Of a stretch of DNA of 64,000 nucleotides, positions 48,826-58,064 are shown piece by piece; position 1 is the stretch's first letter; each line of letters starts with the position of its first letter. A program made the position numbers and the translations under genes. Source of the stretch: Anaerolineae bacterium (GTDB taxonomy: Bacteria > Chloroflexota > Anaerolineae > 4572-78 > J111); NCBI GenBank assembly GCA_022071955.1, contig JAJVIM010000024.1, positions 143,586 through 207,585 of the forward strand. The letters are read 5' to 3'. The notes beneath the pieces were generated by a model. The model saw only the letters and a program-made list of their open reading frames with translations. It was not told the origin of the DNA and did not search any database.

Positions 48826-49344
48826 ATGGATTTACTCAAAAAGGTGGAATTGTTACTCAACGCCAAAACCCGCTCGGCGCTGCCCCGGCGCAGCCGCCAC
48901 AGCCTGGCCGACGACGAGGAAGCGGCTTTGCTGGCCGAGATTCGGCAGGCATTGGGTGATGTTGAGGCCAAAGAGCGCGAGCTGGCCGGCCGCATTCAGG
49001 TGGAGCAGGCCGGGGCTACTGCCGCCGCAGAACGCGGTGACATTGAAAACCATCTGGCCCACACCCGCCGTGCCGCCGATTTGGAATATCACCTGCGGCA
49101 GGAATCGACGATGGCCATCAATTTGGAAGAAAAGCTGGCCGCGCTGGAGGAAAAACTGGCGCAGGCGCAGGCCGCTGTAGACCGTGAAGCGGCCAAAGCC
49201 GCCCAACGCAGCGCCGCCGCCGATGCCGTGATTGACCGCAGCGAGGCCGGCCTCGATGAGCGCATGCAATCCATCCTCAATTCGTCGCCCCCGCCGCCAA
49301 AAGACGTGGAACTGAAAACCCGCAAATCAAGATTGTCGGAGTGA
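48826..49344 (+). CDS. coiled-coil protein, partner of the FapA-like gene
   Basis: A 172-residue, almost entirely helical protein rich in Ala, Glu, Gln and Arg. Heptads run from about 30 to 140 (AALLAEIRQALGDVEAKERELAG, LEEKLAALEEKLAQAQAAVDRE). No signal, membrane segment or catalytic motif is visible. It starts 22 bases after the FapA-like gene with GGAG before the ATG, so the two are probably expressed together and may bind each other through their coiled coils. I cannot assign a function; PspA-like helical proteins are a distant possibility. Confidence 0.75.
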   Translation: MDLLKKVELLLNAKTRSALPRRSRHSLADDEEAALLAEIRQALGDVEAKERELAGRIQVEQAGATAAAERGDIENHLAHTRRAADLEYHLRQESTMAINLEEKLAALEEKLAQAQAAVDREAAKAAQRSAAADAVIDRSEAGLDERMQSILNSSPPPPKDVELKTRKSRLSE

Positions 49345-49351
49345 AACTTAC

Positions 49352-49801
49352 CTATTTTTTGTCCCGCTCGCTTAAATACCCCAGCACCGCCTCCAGCCCC
49401 AGCAGGTAACTGCGCCAGCCAAAACCGCTGATCTGCCCCACACACACCGGGGCCAGCATACTTTTGTGCCGAAATTCCTCGCGGGCATGCACGTTGCTCA
49501 AATGTACCTCAACCACCGGCAGTTGTACCGCCGCAATCGCATCGCGCAGGGCGATGGAGGTGTGGGTGTACGCGCCGGGGTTAAATACCACGCCATCGGC
49601 CCAATTGCGGGCCTCGTGCAGCGCATCGATGAGCGCGCCTTCGTGATTGGATTGAACCGCTCGTACCTCAACGCCGCGTTTGGCGGCGATGGCCACCACG
49701 TGGGCGTTAATATCCGGCAGGGTTTTGCTGCCGTACACGCCCGGCTCGCGCGTGCCGAGCAGGTTTAAATTGGGGCCGTGCAGTAACAAAATTGCGGTCA
49801 T
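49352..49801 (-). CDS. aroQ: 3-dehydroquinate dehydratase, type II
   Basis: Third step of the shikimate pathway: 3-dehydroquinate to 3-dehydroshikimate through an enolate. The 149-residue protein has ILLLHGPNLNLLGTREPGVYG with the lid loop and catalytic Tyr, SNHEGALIDALHEAR, VVFNPGAYTHTSIALRDAI and VVEVHLSNVHAREEFRHKS with the catalytic His. It is the last gene of the shikimate cluster, separated from the phosphatase gene by about 310 bases of repeats, and convergent with the coiled-coil gene. Confidence 0.97.
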   Translation of the reverse strand: MTAILLLHGPNLNLLGTREPGVYGSKTLPDINAHVVAIAAKRGVEVRAVQSNHEGALIDALHEARNWADGVVFNPGAYTHTSIALRDAIAAVQLPVVEVHLSNVHAREEFRHKSMLAPVCVGQISGFGWRSYLLGLEAVLGYLSERDKK

Positions 49802-49823
49802 CAGTCATCTCTCCCTAAAAACA

Positions 49824-49908
49824 GGATTCAGGAGTCAGGAATCAGGCGGCTCCTGCCCCGGCTGTTAAAAGTTTGTGGCAGGAGTCCAAAACTACAGTTT
49901 TGGACTCC
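49824..49908. repeat. AACAGGATTCAGGA element ending in a GGAGTCCAAAACT hairpin
   Basis: The element begins AACAGGATTCAGGAGTCAGG and ends with GGAGTCCAAAACT, AC, AGTTTTGGACTCC, a perfect 13-pair stem (49881-49908). A second, diverged copy lies at 52720-52814 between aroB and aroK, with the hairpin conserved except for one loop base. Confidence 0.85.
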
Positions 49909-49925
49909 ATCTTCATTCTCAGCGT

Positions 49926-50045
49926 GTAACTACTCAGCCGCACCATTCTGGATGTCATTCCCGCGTGTTTTTAGCGGGAATCTACCGTTTTGGCCTTCAG
50001 TGGATGCCCGATAAAGGCATTCGGGCATGACGGCTGAGTAGTTAC
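49926..50045. repeat. 120-base element with 15-base perfect terminal inverted repeats
   Basis: GTAACTACTCAGCCG (49926-49940) mirrors CGGCTGAGTAGTTAC (50031-50045). Inside are two further hairpins, TTCCCGC/GCGGGAA (49958-49980) and ATGCCCG/CGGGCAT (50004-50028). The unit can fold as a three-way junction. It resembles a small non-coding mobile element (MITE or REPIN) but no target duplication is evident. Confidence 0.8.
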
Positions 50046-50075
50046 CTCAACGTTTCGATATTGGTTCAATGTTAT

Positions 50076-50105
50076 GGTAGGGGCGGTTCGCGAACCGCCC
50101 CTACC
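50076..50105. repeat. 30-base perfect palindrome
   Basis: GGTAGGGGCGGTTCG followed directly by its reverse complement. A variant lies at 55767-55794, differing by a compensated base pair (GG/CC to GC/GC). Confidence 0.9.
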
Positions 50106-50111
50106 GCACAT

Positions 50112-51110
50112 TTACTCGTTTTTATCGGTGCTTGTTTCTTGAGTCCGAATCGCCGCCAGCACCGCGGTGTGAATATCGCCGCTGCTGGCAATGACCCCGC
50201 GATTGTTGGCCATTTGGGGGCCGCTGGCCAAATCGAGCGGCCGGCCGTGCATATCGCTGACCCGCCCCCCGGCTTCCTCGATGATCAGCGAGCCGGCGGC
50301 GTGATCCCAGATTTTTTCGCGGTAATCCGGCTGTTTGGGCGAAGGCAGCCGCAGGTAGAGGGCCGCGTCGCCGCGGGCCAGCACGCCGTACTTGGCCTGG
50401 CTGTCCATGCGCAGCGATGGCGCGGTGATGCCCGCCGCCGCAGCGATGGCTTTTTGCAGTGGCTGGTCGCCGTGGCCGGACTCAACGCTTTCAACAAAAC
50501 GCAGCCTGTCGCCGGCAGAGGCCGCCCGAATGGGCGCAAAATCGCTGCTGCCCAGCCGGGCCATCGCCGCGCCCTGCCCCCGAACGGCCACAAAAATCAC
50601 CCCCGCCGCGCTGGCCGGCTCGTCCAAATCCAGCGGCAGATTGGGGCAGGCCAGCGCCGCCACCTGCACCTGCCGCCTTTCAATCAAAGCCAGGGCGATG
50701 GCGTACTGTTCGCGGCGCAAAAAGCCTTTGGTGCCGTCGATGGGGTCCAGCGTCCAGAAACGCGACGCTACCGGCCCGTTGCCGGCATCAATCCAGCGGC
50801 AAACGTCATCGGGCGAGGCAAAAGCGTGCGTCTGCTGCACGTAATACAACACCTGCCCCAGCCGGTCGGCGTTTTCCGGGCGCTGCAACTGGGCCGAGTC
50901 CTCTTCGGCCACAATCGGGTCGGCGGGAAAGGCGGCGGTCAGGTGGCGGCACACCAGCGCCTGCGAGCCAAAATCGGCCACGGTCACCGGGCTGCGGTCG
51001 CCCTTTTCCAGCGCGCCGGGTTGGGCCATTTCGGCCTGCACGGCGGCGCACAGCCGGGCCGCCAGCGTAACCGCCTCGATGGCCACCTGCTTTTCGCGGG
51101 CGTAGTCCAT
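50112..51110 (-). CDS. inositol monophosphatase-family phosphatase, 3'(2'),5'-bisphosphate nucleotidase-like
   Basis: A 332-residue member of the Li-sensitive phosphatase family. The metal and catalytic motifs are SPVTVADFGSQAL, PIVAEEDSAQL, FWTLDPIDGTKGFLRREQYAIALALI (in segments) and IWDHAAGSLIIEEAGG. The GTKGFLR and SPVTVADFGSQ wording matches the HAL2/SAL1 branch, which removes the 3' phosphate of PAP from sulfur metabolism, more than plain inositol phosphatase. The start overlaps the stop of the NUDIX gene by one base, so the two are coupled. Its place inside the aro cluster has no clear pathway reason. Confidence 0.9.
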   Translation of the reverse strand: MDYAREKQVAIEAVTLAARLCAAVQAEMAQPGALEKGDRSPVTVADFGSQALVCRHLTAAFPADPIVAEEDSAQLQRPENADRLGQVLYYVQQTHAFASPDDVCRWIDAGNGPVASRFWTLDPIDGTKGFLRREQYAIALALIERRQVQVAALACPNLPLDLDEPASAAGVIFVAVRGQGAAMARLGSSDFAPIRAASAGDRLRFVESVESGHGDQPLQKAIAAAAGITAPSLRMDSQAKYGVLARGDAALYLRLPSPKQPDYREKIWDHAAGSLIIEEAGGRVSDMHGRPLDLASGPQMANNRGVIASSGDIHTAVLAAIRTQETSTDKNE

Positions 51111-51646
51111 CAGCCTGCTCCCAGTTGCCGCGCCGCCAGCAACAGGCCGATGATGGTTTTGGCGTCGTCAATTTCGCCGCGATAGACCATGTCCAGCGCC
51201 TCGGGCAGGGGCACGGTCAGCACTTCCAAAAATTCGTCGGCCTCAAGATGGTTGGGGCCGGGGGTGAGGCCGGTGGCCAGATAAATGTGGATGTACTCGG
51301 TGAGGATGGCCGGCGCGGAATAGTAACCGATGAGCTTTTGCCAGTGGGCGGCCTGATCGCCGGTTTCTTCCAGCAGCTCGCGGCGAATGCCCCGGTCGGG
51401 GTCTTCGCCGCGTTCCAACGTGCCGGCCGGGAGTTCGATGACCCACTTTTGCGCGGCGGCGCGGTATTGTTTAACCAGCCGGACTTCGTTTTTGTCGGTC
51501 AAGGCTACCACCGTTACCCCGCCTTTGTTGATGGCGATTTCCCGTTTGGCCTGGCTGCCGTTGGGCAGCTCCACCTGTCGCACCGCAAAATCGAGCACTT
51601 TGCCGGTGTAGAGTTGTTCTTCGCTGATGGTTTTTTCTGGGATCAT
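51110..51646 (-). CDS. NUDIX hydrolase, ADP-ribose pyrophosphatase-like
   Basis: A 178-residue hydrolase that probably splits ADP-ribose or a related nucleoside diphosphate derivative. The NUDIX box is complete: GTLERGEDPDRGIRRELLEETGD (G x5 E x7 REUxEExGU; shown here as GTLERGE, RELLEETG). The N-terminal domain-swapped strands LYTGKVLDFAVRQVELPNG and the WVIELPAG segment match the ADPRase group. The start overlaps the stop of aroB by four bases. Confidence 0.93.
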   Translation of the reverse strand: MIPEKTISEEQLYTGKVLDFAVRQVELPNGSQAKREIAINKGGVTVVALTDKNEVRLVKQYRAAAQKWVIELPAGTLERGEDPDRGIRRELLEETGDQAAHWQKLIGYYSAPAILTEYIHIYLATGLTPGPNHLEADEFLEVLTVPLPEALDMVYRGEIDDAKTIIGLLLAARQLGAG

Positions 51647-52704
51647 AGCTTCTCCTTCAACACTGCCAGCACATCCTCTTTGCGGATGTTATCAAAAATA
51701 GCCACATCGCCGATGGCGCGCGGCAAAATAAAACGGATGGTGTTGCCCTGCCGTTTTTTATCGGTGAACATGGCCGCCCAAATGTCTTCCGCCGGGAAGC
51801 CGGGTGGCTCGATGGGCAGGCCGGTTTGGGCCACCAGCGCGGTGATGCGCTCGGTGGTGTCGCCGGCGCACAGGCCGAGCCGCGCCGCCAGCCGGGCGGC
51901 GCACACCAGCCCCGTTCCGACCGCCTCGCCGTGGCGCATTTGAAAATTGGCCAGTCGTTCAAAGGCGTGGGCAAACGTGTGGCCCAAATTGAGCACCGCT
52001 CGCCGGCCGTGCTCAAATGGGTCTTCCTGCACCACCTTCACTTTAACGCCAACCGAGCGGGCCAACTGCTCCGCCGATAATTTTTGCCCGCCGCCCTGTT
52101 CCAGTTCGGCAAACAGATCGGGCGCATCGATGACGCCGTGTTTGATGACTTCGCCCATGCCGGCGCGGTACTCGGCTTCCGGCAGCGTGGCCAGCACAGC
52201 CGGGTCGATGACCACCATTTCCGGCTGTTTGAACGCGCCAACCAGATTTTTGCCCTGCGGCAAATCGACGCCGGTTTTGCCGCCCACGCTGGCATCCACC
52301 ATCGACAGCAGCGTGGTGGGGATTTGCACCAGCGGCAGGCCGCGCAAAAAAGTGGCCGCGGCAAAGCCGGCGGTATCGCCCAGTACCCCGCCGCCCAGCG
52401 CGATGATGGTGCTGTGGCGGTCAAGTTTGGCTTCGACGAACAGGTCGTACAGGTCGGCCACGGTGTCGAGCGTTTTGTGCTGTTCGCCGTCGGGGATGTT
52501 GATGCGGCCGGCCTCAAAACCGGCCTCGGTCAGGCCGGCCAGCAGCGGTTCGGCGTGGTGCTGGCCCACGGTGGGGTTGGTCACCACGGCGCAGCGACCG
52601 CGCCGGCCCAACTCGGCCAAACGAGCGCCGGTTTGCGCCAGCGCACCGTCGCCCAGAAAAATGGGGTAGCTGCCGGCGGGGTGGGTTACGGTAATGGTTT
52701 GCAT
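51643..52704 (-). CDS. aroB: 3-dehydroquinate synthase
   Basis: Second shikimate step: DAHP to 3-dehydroquinate, NAD and metal dependent. The 353-residue protein has ALGGGVLGDTAGFAAATFLRG (NAD binding), VQIPTTLLSMVDASVGGKTGVD in segments, the metal-binding YRAGMGEVIKHGVID and LNLGHTFAHAFE. The start gives MQTITVTHPAGSYPIFLGDG, typical of the family. A repeat element separates it from aroK. Confidence 0.96.
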   Translation of the reverse strand: MQTITVTHPAGSYPIFLGDGALAQTGARLAELGRRGRCAVVTNPTVGQHHAEPLLAGLTEAGFEAGRINIPDGEQHKTLDTVADLYDLFVEAKLDRHSTIIALGGGVLGDTAGFAAATFLRGLPLVQIPTTLLSMVDASVGGKTGVDLPQGKNLVGAFKQPEMVVIDPAVLATLPEAEYRAGMGEVIKHGVIDAPDLFAELEQGGGQKLSAEQLARSVGVKVKVVQEDPFEHGRRAVLNLGHTFAHAFERLANFQMRHGEAVGTGLVCAARLAARLGLCAGDTTERITALVAQTGLPIEPPGFPAEDIWAAMFTDKKRQGNTIRFILPRAIGDVAIFDNIRKEDVLAVLKEKL

Positions 52705-52719
52705 AAAATACTCCTTTGA

Positions 52720-52814
52720 AAACAGGATTCAGGATTCAGGAGTTAGGAATTAGGGAACCTGCTCCAGTTGTTAAAAATTTGCGGCAGGAGTCCAAAACTA
52801 TAGTTTTGGACTCC
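52720..52814. repeat. AACAGGATTCAGGA element, second copy
   Basis: Begins AACAGGATTCAGGATTCAGG and ends with the GGAGTCCAAAACT / AGTTTTGGACTCC hairpin (52787-52814), as at 49824-49908. It occupies the aroK-aroB junction. Confidence 0.85.
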
Positions 52815-52818
52815 GATT

Positions 52819-53322
52819 TTATAATTGCCGGCAGATTTGGGCGGCGGCTTCGTCCGGCGACAGGTGGGTCACGTCAACGTGGTGCGGGATGCGGGCGTAG
52901 GCCGGGGCGCGCTGTTCCAGCAGCGCCGCCAGCCGGGCAAAACGGTCCGCGTCGCGTTCGGCGAGCATGGGCCGGTCTTCGCTGTGACCGATGCGCCGCC
53001 ACAGTTCATCCGGCTGGCAATCCAGGCAGACAACCAACCCGCCGGTCTCCATTTGGCGCAGGTTGGCCGGGTTAACCAGCGCCCCGCCGCCGGTAGCGAT
53101 GACCAGCCCGGCGCGGGCCGAAAGTTCGCGGCAGAGGTCGGCTTCCAGTTGGCGAAAGTAGGCTTCGCCGGACTCGGCAAAAATCCGGCTGATGGGCCGG
53201 CCTTCGCGCTGCTCAATCAGGCTGTCCATGTCCACAAATTCGCGGCCCAACCGCGCCGCCACCAACTGTCCCACGGTTGATTTGCCGGTGCCCATAAAAC
53301 CGGTAATAACGATGTTTTTCAT
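52819..53322 (-). CDS. aroK: shikimate kinase
   Basis: Fifth step: phosphorylates shikimate at O3. The 167-residue protein has the P-loop ITGFMGTGKSTVGQLVA, FVDMDSLIEQREGRPISRIF (shikimate-binding Asp), FRQLEADLCREL and ATGGGALVNPANL, then a lid region EDRPMLAERDADRFARL. The start is ATG 53322 (MKNIVITGF); a TTG two codons upstream is less likely. Confidence 0.95.
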   Translation of the reverse strand: MKNIVITGFMGTGKSTVGQLVAARLGREFVDMDSLIEQREGRPISRIFAESGEAYFRQLEADLCRELSARAGLVIATGGGALVNPANLRQMETGGLVVCLDCQPDELWRRIGHSEDRPMLAERDADRFARLAALLEQRAPAYARIPHHVDVTHLSPDEAAAQICRQL

Positions 53323-53335
53323 TGGCAAAAATTAT

Positions 53336-53480
53336 CCCCTCATCCCCCTACCCCCTTCTCCCCATTGGGGAGAAGGGGGATTTGACTTTTGGGGTCAGTT
53401 TGGGGCGGCTTTGCCGCCCCAAACTGACCCCGCATTATTCTCCCCTCCCCCACTTGTGGGGGAGGGGCCGGGGGTGGGGG
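53336..53480. repeat. G/C-tract repeat, complete copy with a 19-bp palindrome
   Basis: The fullest copy. Left arm CCCCTCATCCCCCTACCCCC; hairpin CTTCTCCCCATTGGGGAGAAG; perfect palindrome 53391-53409 with 53413-53431 (loop TTT); hairpin CTCCCCCACTTGTGGGGGAG; right arm GGGGCCGGGGGTGGGGG. The outer arms are complementary to each other, so the whole unit can fold as one long stem with three internal hairpins. It lies in the aroC-aroK junction. Confidence 0.93.
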
Positions 53481-53491
53481 AAAACTTCCGA

Positions 53492-54721
53492 TCAAAATAA
53501 TTTAAAATTGGCCGCGTCTACCTGCTGCGATTGGTGCATCAGCACTGCGTTCATCAATTCGATGGCCAGCCGCGATTCAAGCGTAACCCCGGCCCGCACA
53601 CCCACGCAGGGATCGTGCCGCCCTTTTTGCAGTTGAAAATCAATCTCTTCCAGATTTTTGCGCACCGACTGCTGCGGTTTGACAATGGTTGAAGTCGGTT
53701 TGAAGCCGACCCGGCAAACCAGCGGCCGGCCGGTGGTGATGCCGCCGATCAGCCCGCCGTGGCTGTTGGCCTGGTAGCCGTCGCGGCGGATGGGGTCGTT
53801 GTTGGCGCTGCCCCGCCGCGAGACCACTTCAAACCCCGCGCCGATTTCACAGCTTTGCACGGCGTGCAGCCCGCCCAGCGCGCCCATCAGCCGCACTTTG
53901 AGGCTGTGGTACAGCGGCTCGCCCAGCAGCGGCGGCACGTTGACCGCCACCACCTCAACCGCCGCGCCAATCGAGTCGCCGTCGATGCGGGTTTGTTTGA
54001 TCAACTCGCCGGCAGCGCGGGCAAAATCGGGATCGATGGACGGAATTTCGGCGGCGAGGATGGTTGCTTCGATGCGGCTGATTTCGTCCGCAGCGATGGC
54101 TCCCGGCTCAAACAGGTCGGCCAGCCGTTTTGTGGCGGTGAGTGGCCCTACCTGGCAAATCGATGACAAAATGACCGTGCCAAACTGCTCGTGCAAATAG
54201 AGACGGGCAACTGAGCCGCCAATCACATCAGAAATGGTGGAGCGATAGCTGCTGCGCCCGCCGCCGCGAATATCAACAAAACCGCGCGATTTGTGATATT
54301 TGACCAGATCGGTGTGGCCGGGGCGCACCTCGCCGGTGGGGCCGGCAAACTGCTCGTAGTGGGCCGATTTTTTGGAGGTAGACAGCACCATCGCGGCGAT
54401 GGGTTCGCCGGTGGTAAAGCCGGTGTCGTAGGCAGTGGTTTCGCTGGCGCTGCCGTCTGCCTCAACCGTGATTTGCGGGCCGGCCAGCAGTTCATCGAGG
54501 TTGTCCTGGTACAGGCCGGACAAAAAGACAACTTTGTCGGCCTCATGGCGCGGCGTGCCGTGTTTGTTGCTGCCGGGCCGCCGCCGGTCCAGAAAATGCT
54601 GCACCGCCTGCCGCGAAATTTTCAGCCCCGGCGGGCAGCCAAAAATAATGGTTGTTACCGCCGGGCCGTGCGATTCGCCCGCGCCGGCCACGGCGAACAG
54701 GGGGCCGCCTAAAATTTCCAT
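53492..54721 (-). CDS. aroC: chorismate synthase
   Basis: Last shikimate step: EPSP to chorismate with reduced FMN. The 409-residue protein begins MEILGGPLFAVAGAGESHGP and keeps the FMN/EPSP motifs SNKHGTPRHEADKV, RPGHTDLVKYHKSRGFVDIRGGGRSSYR in segments, RRGSANNDPIRRDGYQANSHGG and IVKPQQSV. It is longer than usual because of an insertion around GLYQDNLDELLAGPQITVEA (about 75-110). ATG 54721 has AAAGGA at the right distance; the ATG nine bases earlier touches that site. Confidence 0.94.
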   Translation of the reverse strand: MEILGGPLFAVAGAGESHGPAVTTIIFGCPPGLKISRQAVQHFLDRRRPGSNKHGTPRHEADKVVFLSGLYQDNLDELLAGPQITVEADGSASETTAYDTGFTTGEPIAAMVLSTSKKSAHYEQFAGPTGEVRPGHTDLVKYHKSRGFVDIRGGGRSSYRSTISDVIGGSVARLYLHEQFGTVILSSICQVGPLTATKRLADLFEPGAIAADEISRIEATILAAEIPSIDPDFARAAGELIKQTRIDGDSIGAAVEVVAVNVPPLLGEPLYHSLKVRLMGALGGLHAVQSCEIGAGFEVVSRRGSANNDPIRRDGYQANSHGGLIGGITTGRPLVCRVGFKPTSTIVKPQQSVRKNLEEIDFQLQKGRHDPCVGVRAGVTLESRLAIELMNAVLMHQSQQVDAANFKLF

Positions 54722-54741
54722 AATCAACATCCTTTGGAATC

Positions 54742-54805
54742 AGCGAGTCAGCGATTGAGCGAATCAGCGACTCCATACCACATAATTTCGCTGATTCGCT
54801 GACTC
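54742..54805. repeat. CAGCGA-type inverted repeat between aroC and aroE
   Basis: CGAGTCAGCGA and CGAATCAGCGA on the left mirror TCGCTGATTCG and CTGACTCG on the right, giving a 64-base imperfect hairpin. Related GAGTCAGCGA units occur near 55751. Confidence 0.7.
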
Positions 54806-54815
54806 GTTCACTCGC

Positions 54816-55706
<891 letters not shown>

Positions 55707-55766
55707 AAGTAGTCAACCTGATGAATGCGTCTGATAAACATCAACAAGTGAGTGAGTCAGCGAAAC

Positions 55767-55794
55767 GTAGGGGCGCTTCGCGAAGCGCCCCTAC
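55767..55794. repeat. 28-base perfect palindrome
   Basis: GTAGGGGCGCTTCG followed directly by its reverse complement, in the aroA-aroE junction. It is a variant of 50076-50105 with a compensated base change. Confidence 0.9.
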
Positions 55795-55836
55795 CAATTT
55801 TCATTTTTGGGCGCTGTCCCCCGGCTTGCGGCGTTT

Positions 55837-57150
55837 TTACCCCTGCCAGCGAATATCTGCGCCCAGCGTTTGCAGCGTTTCCACAAAGCCGGGAAAACTC
55901 TCGTGGAGTTCGTCCGCGTCGTCGATAACCACCGGCTCCGTGGCCGACAACCCGGCTACCGCCAGCGACATCGCCAGCCGGTGGTCGCGGTGGCTGCGTA
56001 CCTGGCCGCCGTGCAACTGCTGCGGCCCGCTAATGGCAAAGCCGTCCGGGTGGGCGGTGATGGCCGCGCCCAGCTTGCCAAACTCCTCCACCACCACGGC
56101 GATCCGGTCGCTCTCTTTCAAGCGCAATTCGGCGGCATCGCGCACCAGCGTTTGGCCGGCGGCGTGCAGCGCGGCCACGGTAAACACCGGGAACTCATCG
56201 ATCATGCGCACCACCACCTCGCCGCAAACTTCAACCCCGGCCAGCGGCCCGGCCTGCACCCGCAGATCGGCCACCGGCTCGCCGGCCTGCTCGCGCGCGC
56301 CGTTCAGTTTGATGGCGCCGCCCATCGCTTGCAGCATGTCCAGCAGGCCGGTGCGGGTAAAGTTGGTGTTCACCCCGGCCAGCTCGATGGTGCTGCCGGG
56401 CGTGGTCAGCGCCGTCACCAGCAAAAACGCCGCCGCCGACATATCGCCGGGAACGGTGAAATCAAGCGGTTGCAGGCGGAAGCCCACCGGGTTAAAAGTG
56501 ATGACTCCCCCAGCGTCGGTCAGTTCCGCGCCCATACCGCGCAACATGCGCAGGGTGTGGTCGCGGGCCGGGCCGGGCTGGCGCAGCGTTACCGGCCCCT
56601 CCGCGCCGAGCGCAGCCAAAAGCAGCGCTGTTTGCAGTTGGGCGCTGGCGACCGGCATCTCGTATTCAATCCCGGCCAGCCGCGCCCCGGTAATGGTGAG
56701 CGGCGCGTGGCCATCGGTGGTCTCGATGGTTGCACCCATCTGCCGCAGCGGTTGCGCAATGCGCTCCATCGGCCGGCGGCGCAGCCCCGCGTGGCCGTCA
56801 ACCACGGCGGTAAACGGCTGGGTGGCCAGCAGGCCCATCAAAAAACGCATGGTGGTGGCCGAGCCGCCGCAAAAGAGCGGCTCCGCCGGCGGCTGAAATC
56901 CGGCCAGCCCGCGGCCATGCACGGTCAGCGTGGCTCGGCCCGGCCCGGTCGGTTCGATGTTCACGGCAATGCCGAGCGCCCGGACGCAATCGACCATGCG
57001 GGCGGTCACGCCGGCATTCAGCCAGTTGCGGGCGGTGGTCACGCCATCAGCCATCGCCCCCAGCAGCAGCGCCCGGTGCGAAATCGATTTATCGCCGGGC
57101 AGGGTTACGCGGCCGGTTAAATTTTGGGAAGGATTAACAATCAGTTTCAT
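55837..57150 (-). CDS. aroA: 3-phosphoshikimate 1-carboxyvinyltransferase (EPSP synthase)
   Basis: Sixth step: adds enolpyruvate from PEP to shikimate 3-phosphate. The 437-residue protein has LPGDKSISHRALLLGAMADG, FCGGSATTMRFLMGLLA (PEP-binding region, here with a serine in place of the usual NxGTxxR wording), LRRRPMERIAQPL, and RLKESDRIAVVVEEFGKLGA. The start overlaps the stop of tyrA by four bases. Because the CGGSATTMR loop differs from the common GNAGTAxR, inhibitor response may be atypical, but this is inference. Confidence 0.95.
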   Translation of the reverse strand: MKLIVNPSQNLTGRVTLPGDKSISHRALLLGAMADGVTTARNWLNAGVTARMVDCVRALGIAVNIEPTGPGRATLTVHGRGLAGFQPPAEPLFCGGSATTMRFLMGLLATQPFTAVVDGHAGLRRRPMERIAQPLRQMGATIETTDGHAPLTITGARLAGIEYEMPVASAQLQTALLLAALGAEGPVTLRQPGPARDHTLRMLRGMGAELTDAGGVITFNPVGFRLQPLDFTVPGDMSAAAFLLVTALTTPGSTIELAGVNTNFTRTGLLDMLQAMGGAIKLNGAREQAGEPVADLRVQAGPLAGVEVCGEVVVRMIDEFPVFTVAALHAAGQTLVRDAAELRLKESDRIAVVVEEFGKLGAAITAHPDGFAISGPQQLHGGQVRSHRDHRLAMSLAVAGLSATEPVVIDDADELHESFPGFVETLQTLGADIRWQG

Positions 57151-58019
57151 AGATACAAGTCCCGTCGCTGGCGGGCGGCCTGTTCCATCAACTCCCGCAG
57201 CGAGGTTTCGTCGCCGGCAGCGATGGCCGTCGCAAAGTCATCGAGCCGCTGCCGGGCCAGGTCGATGAGCTGGCCTACCGCCGCCCGGTTGGTCAGCAAA
57301 ATGTCCAGCATCATCGTGGTGTCGGTGGCCGCCACCCGCGAGGTATCGCGGAAGCCGCCGGCCCGTACCTGCCAGACCGCGGGGTCGGTGGCGGCGACGC
57401 TTTGCGCGGCCAGTACCAGCGAGGCGGCCAGCGTGTACGGCAGGTGGCTGATAGCCGCCACCGCTTGATCGTGGCGGGCCGGCTCCAGTTCCAGCGTTTT
57501 GGCCCCGATGGCCTGCGCCAGTTGCCGCACGGTGGCCGTGGTTTCCGGCGCGGTGCGCGGCAGCGGCGCGAGCACCCACGGCGCATCGCGGTACAGGCTG
57601 GCTTCGGCGGCGGCCATGCCGGCAATTTCTTTGCCGCACATGGGGTGCGAGCCGATGGGCTGGAGGCCATCCGGCAGGGCGGCCATCGCCTGGGTGATTT
57701 GTTGTTTGGTGCTGCCCATATCGGTGATGATGGCCCCGGCTTTGAACAGCGGCGCGTATTCACGCAGTTGGCGCAAAATGGTGCGGATCGGCGTGGAAAA
57801 AATAACGATGTCCGCCGCGCCGAGCGCCTCGGCCGGATCGAGCGTGGCCGCATCGACCACGCCCAATTCCAGCGCCTGAGTTACAGCTTCCGGGCGGCGC
57901 ACCAAACCGACAACCCGGCGGCAGACCCGATTCTCTTTGAGCGCCAGCCCCAACGAGCCGCCCATCAGCCCCAGGCCAACAATGGCGACGGTAGATCCTT
58001 GCAGTATTTTAGTTGAAAT
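57147..58019 (-). CDS. tyrA: prephenate dehydrogenase, probable non-canonical start
   Basis: TyrA oxidatively decarboxylates prephenate to 4-hydroxyphenylpyruvate on the way to tyrosine. From the first ATG (57965) the protein would begin MGGSLGLAL and lose half of the NAD motif. Reading upstream in frame gives ISTKILQGSTVAIVGLGLMG, the complete family N-terminus, but no ATG, GTG or TTG before the in-frame stop near 58070. The likely start is ATT at 58019, after GGGGGTG, or one G in the GGGGG run is a sequencing error or mutation (removing it joins an ATG to this frame). Other motifs are PIGSHPMCGKEIAGM (catalytic His), ISHLPYTLAASL and GGFRDTSRVA. Confidence 0.88.
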   Translation of the reverse strand: MSTKILQGSTVAIVGLGLMGGSLGLALKENRVCRRVVGLVRRPEAVTQALELGVVDAATLDPAEALGAADIVIFSTPIRTILRQLREYAPLFKAGAIITDMGSTKQQITQAMAALPDGLQPIGSHPMCGKEIAGMAAAEASLYRDAPWVLAPLPRTAPETTATVRQLAQAIGAKTLELEPARHDQAVAAISHLPYTLAASLVLAAQSVAATDPAVWQVRAGGFRDTSRVAATDTTMMLDILLTNRAAVGQLIDLARQRLDDFATAIAAGDETSLRELMEQAARQRRDLYL

Positions 58020-58064
58020 AGGACACCCCCATAAAAAAGGATGAAGGATAAAGGCTGAAGGATG

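Larger units (their letters stand above)
49802..50111. other. repeat-filled gap between aroQ and the phosphatase gene
   Basis: About 310 bases with no gene, packed with three separate palindromic elements (49824-49908, 49926-50045 and 50076-50105). Confidence 0.8.
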
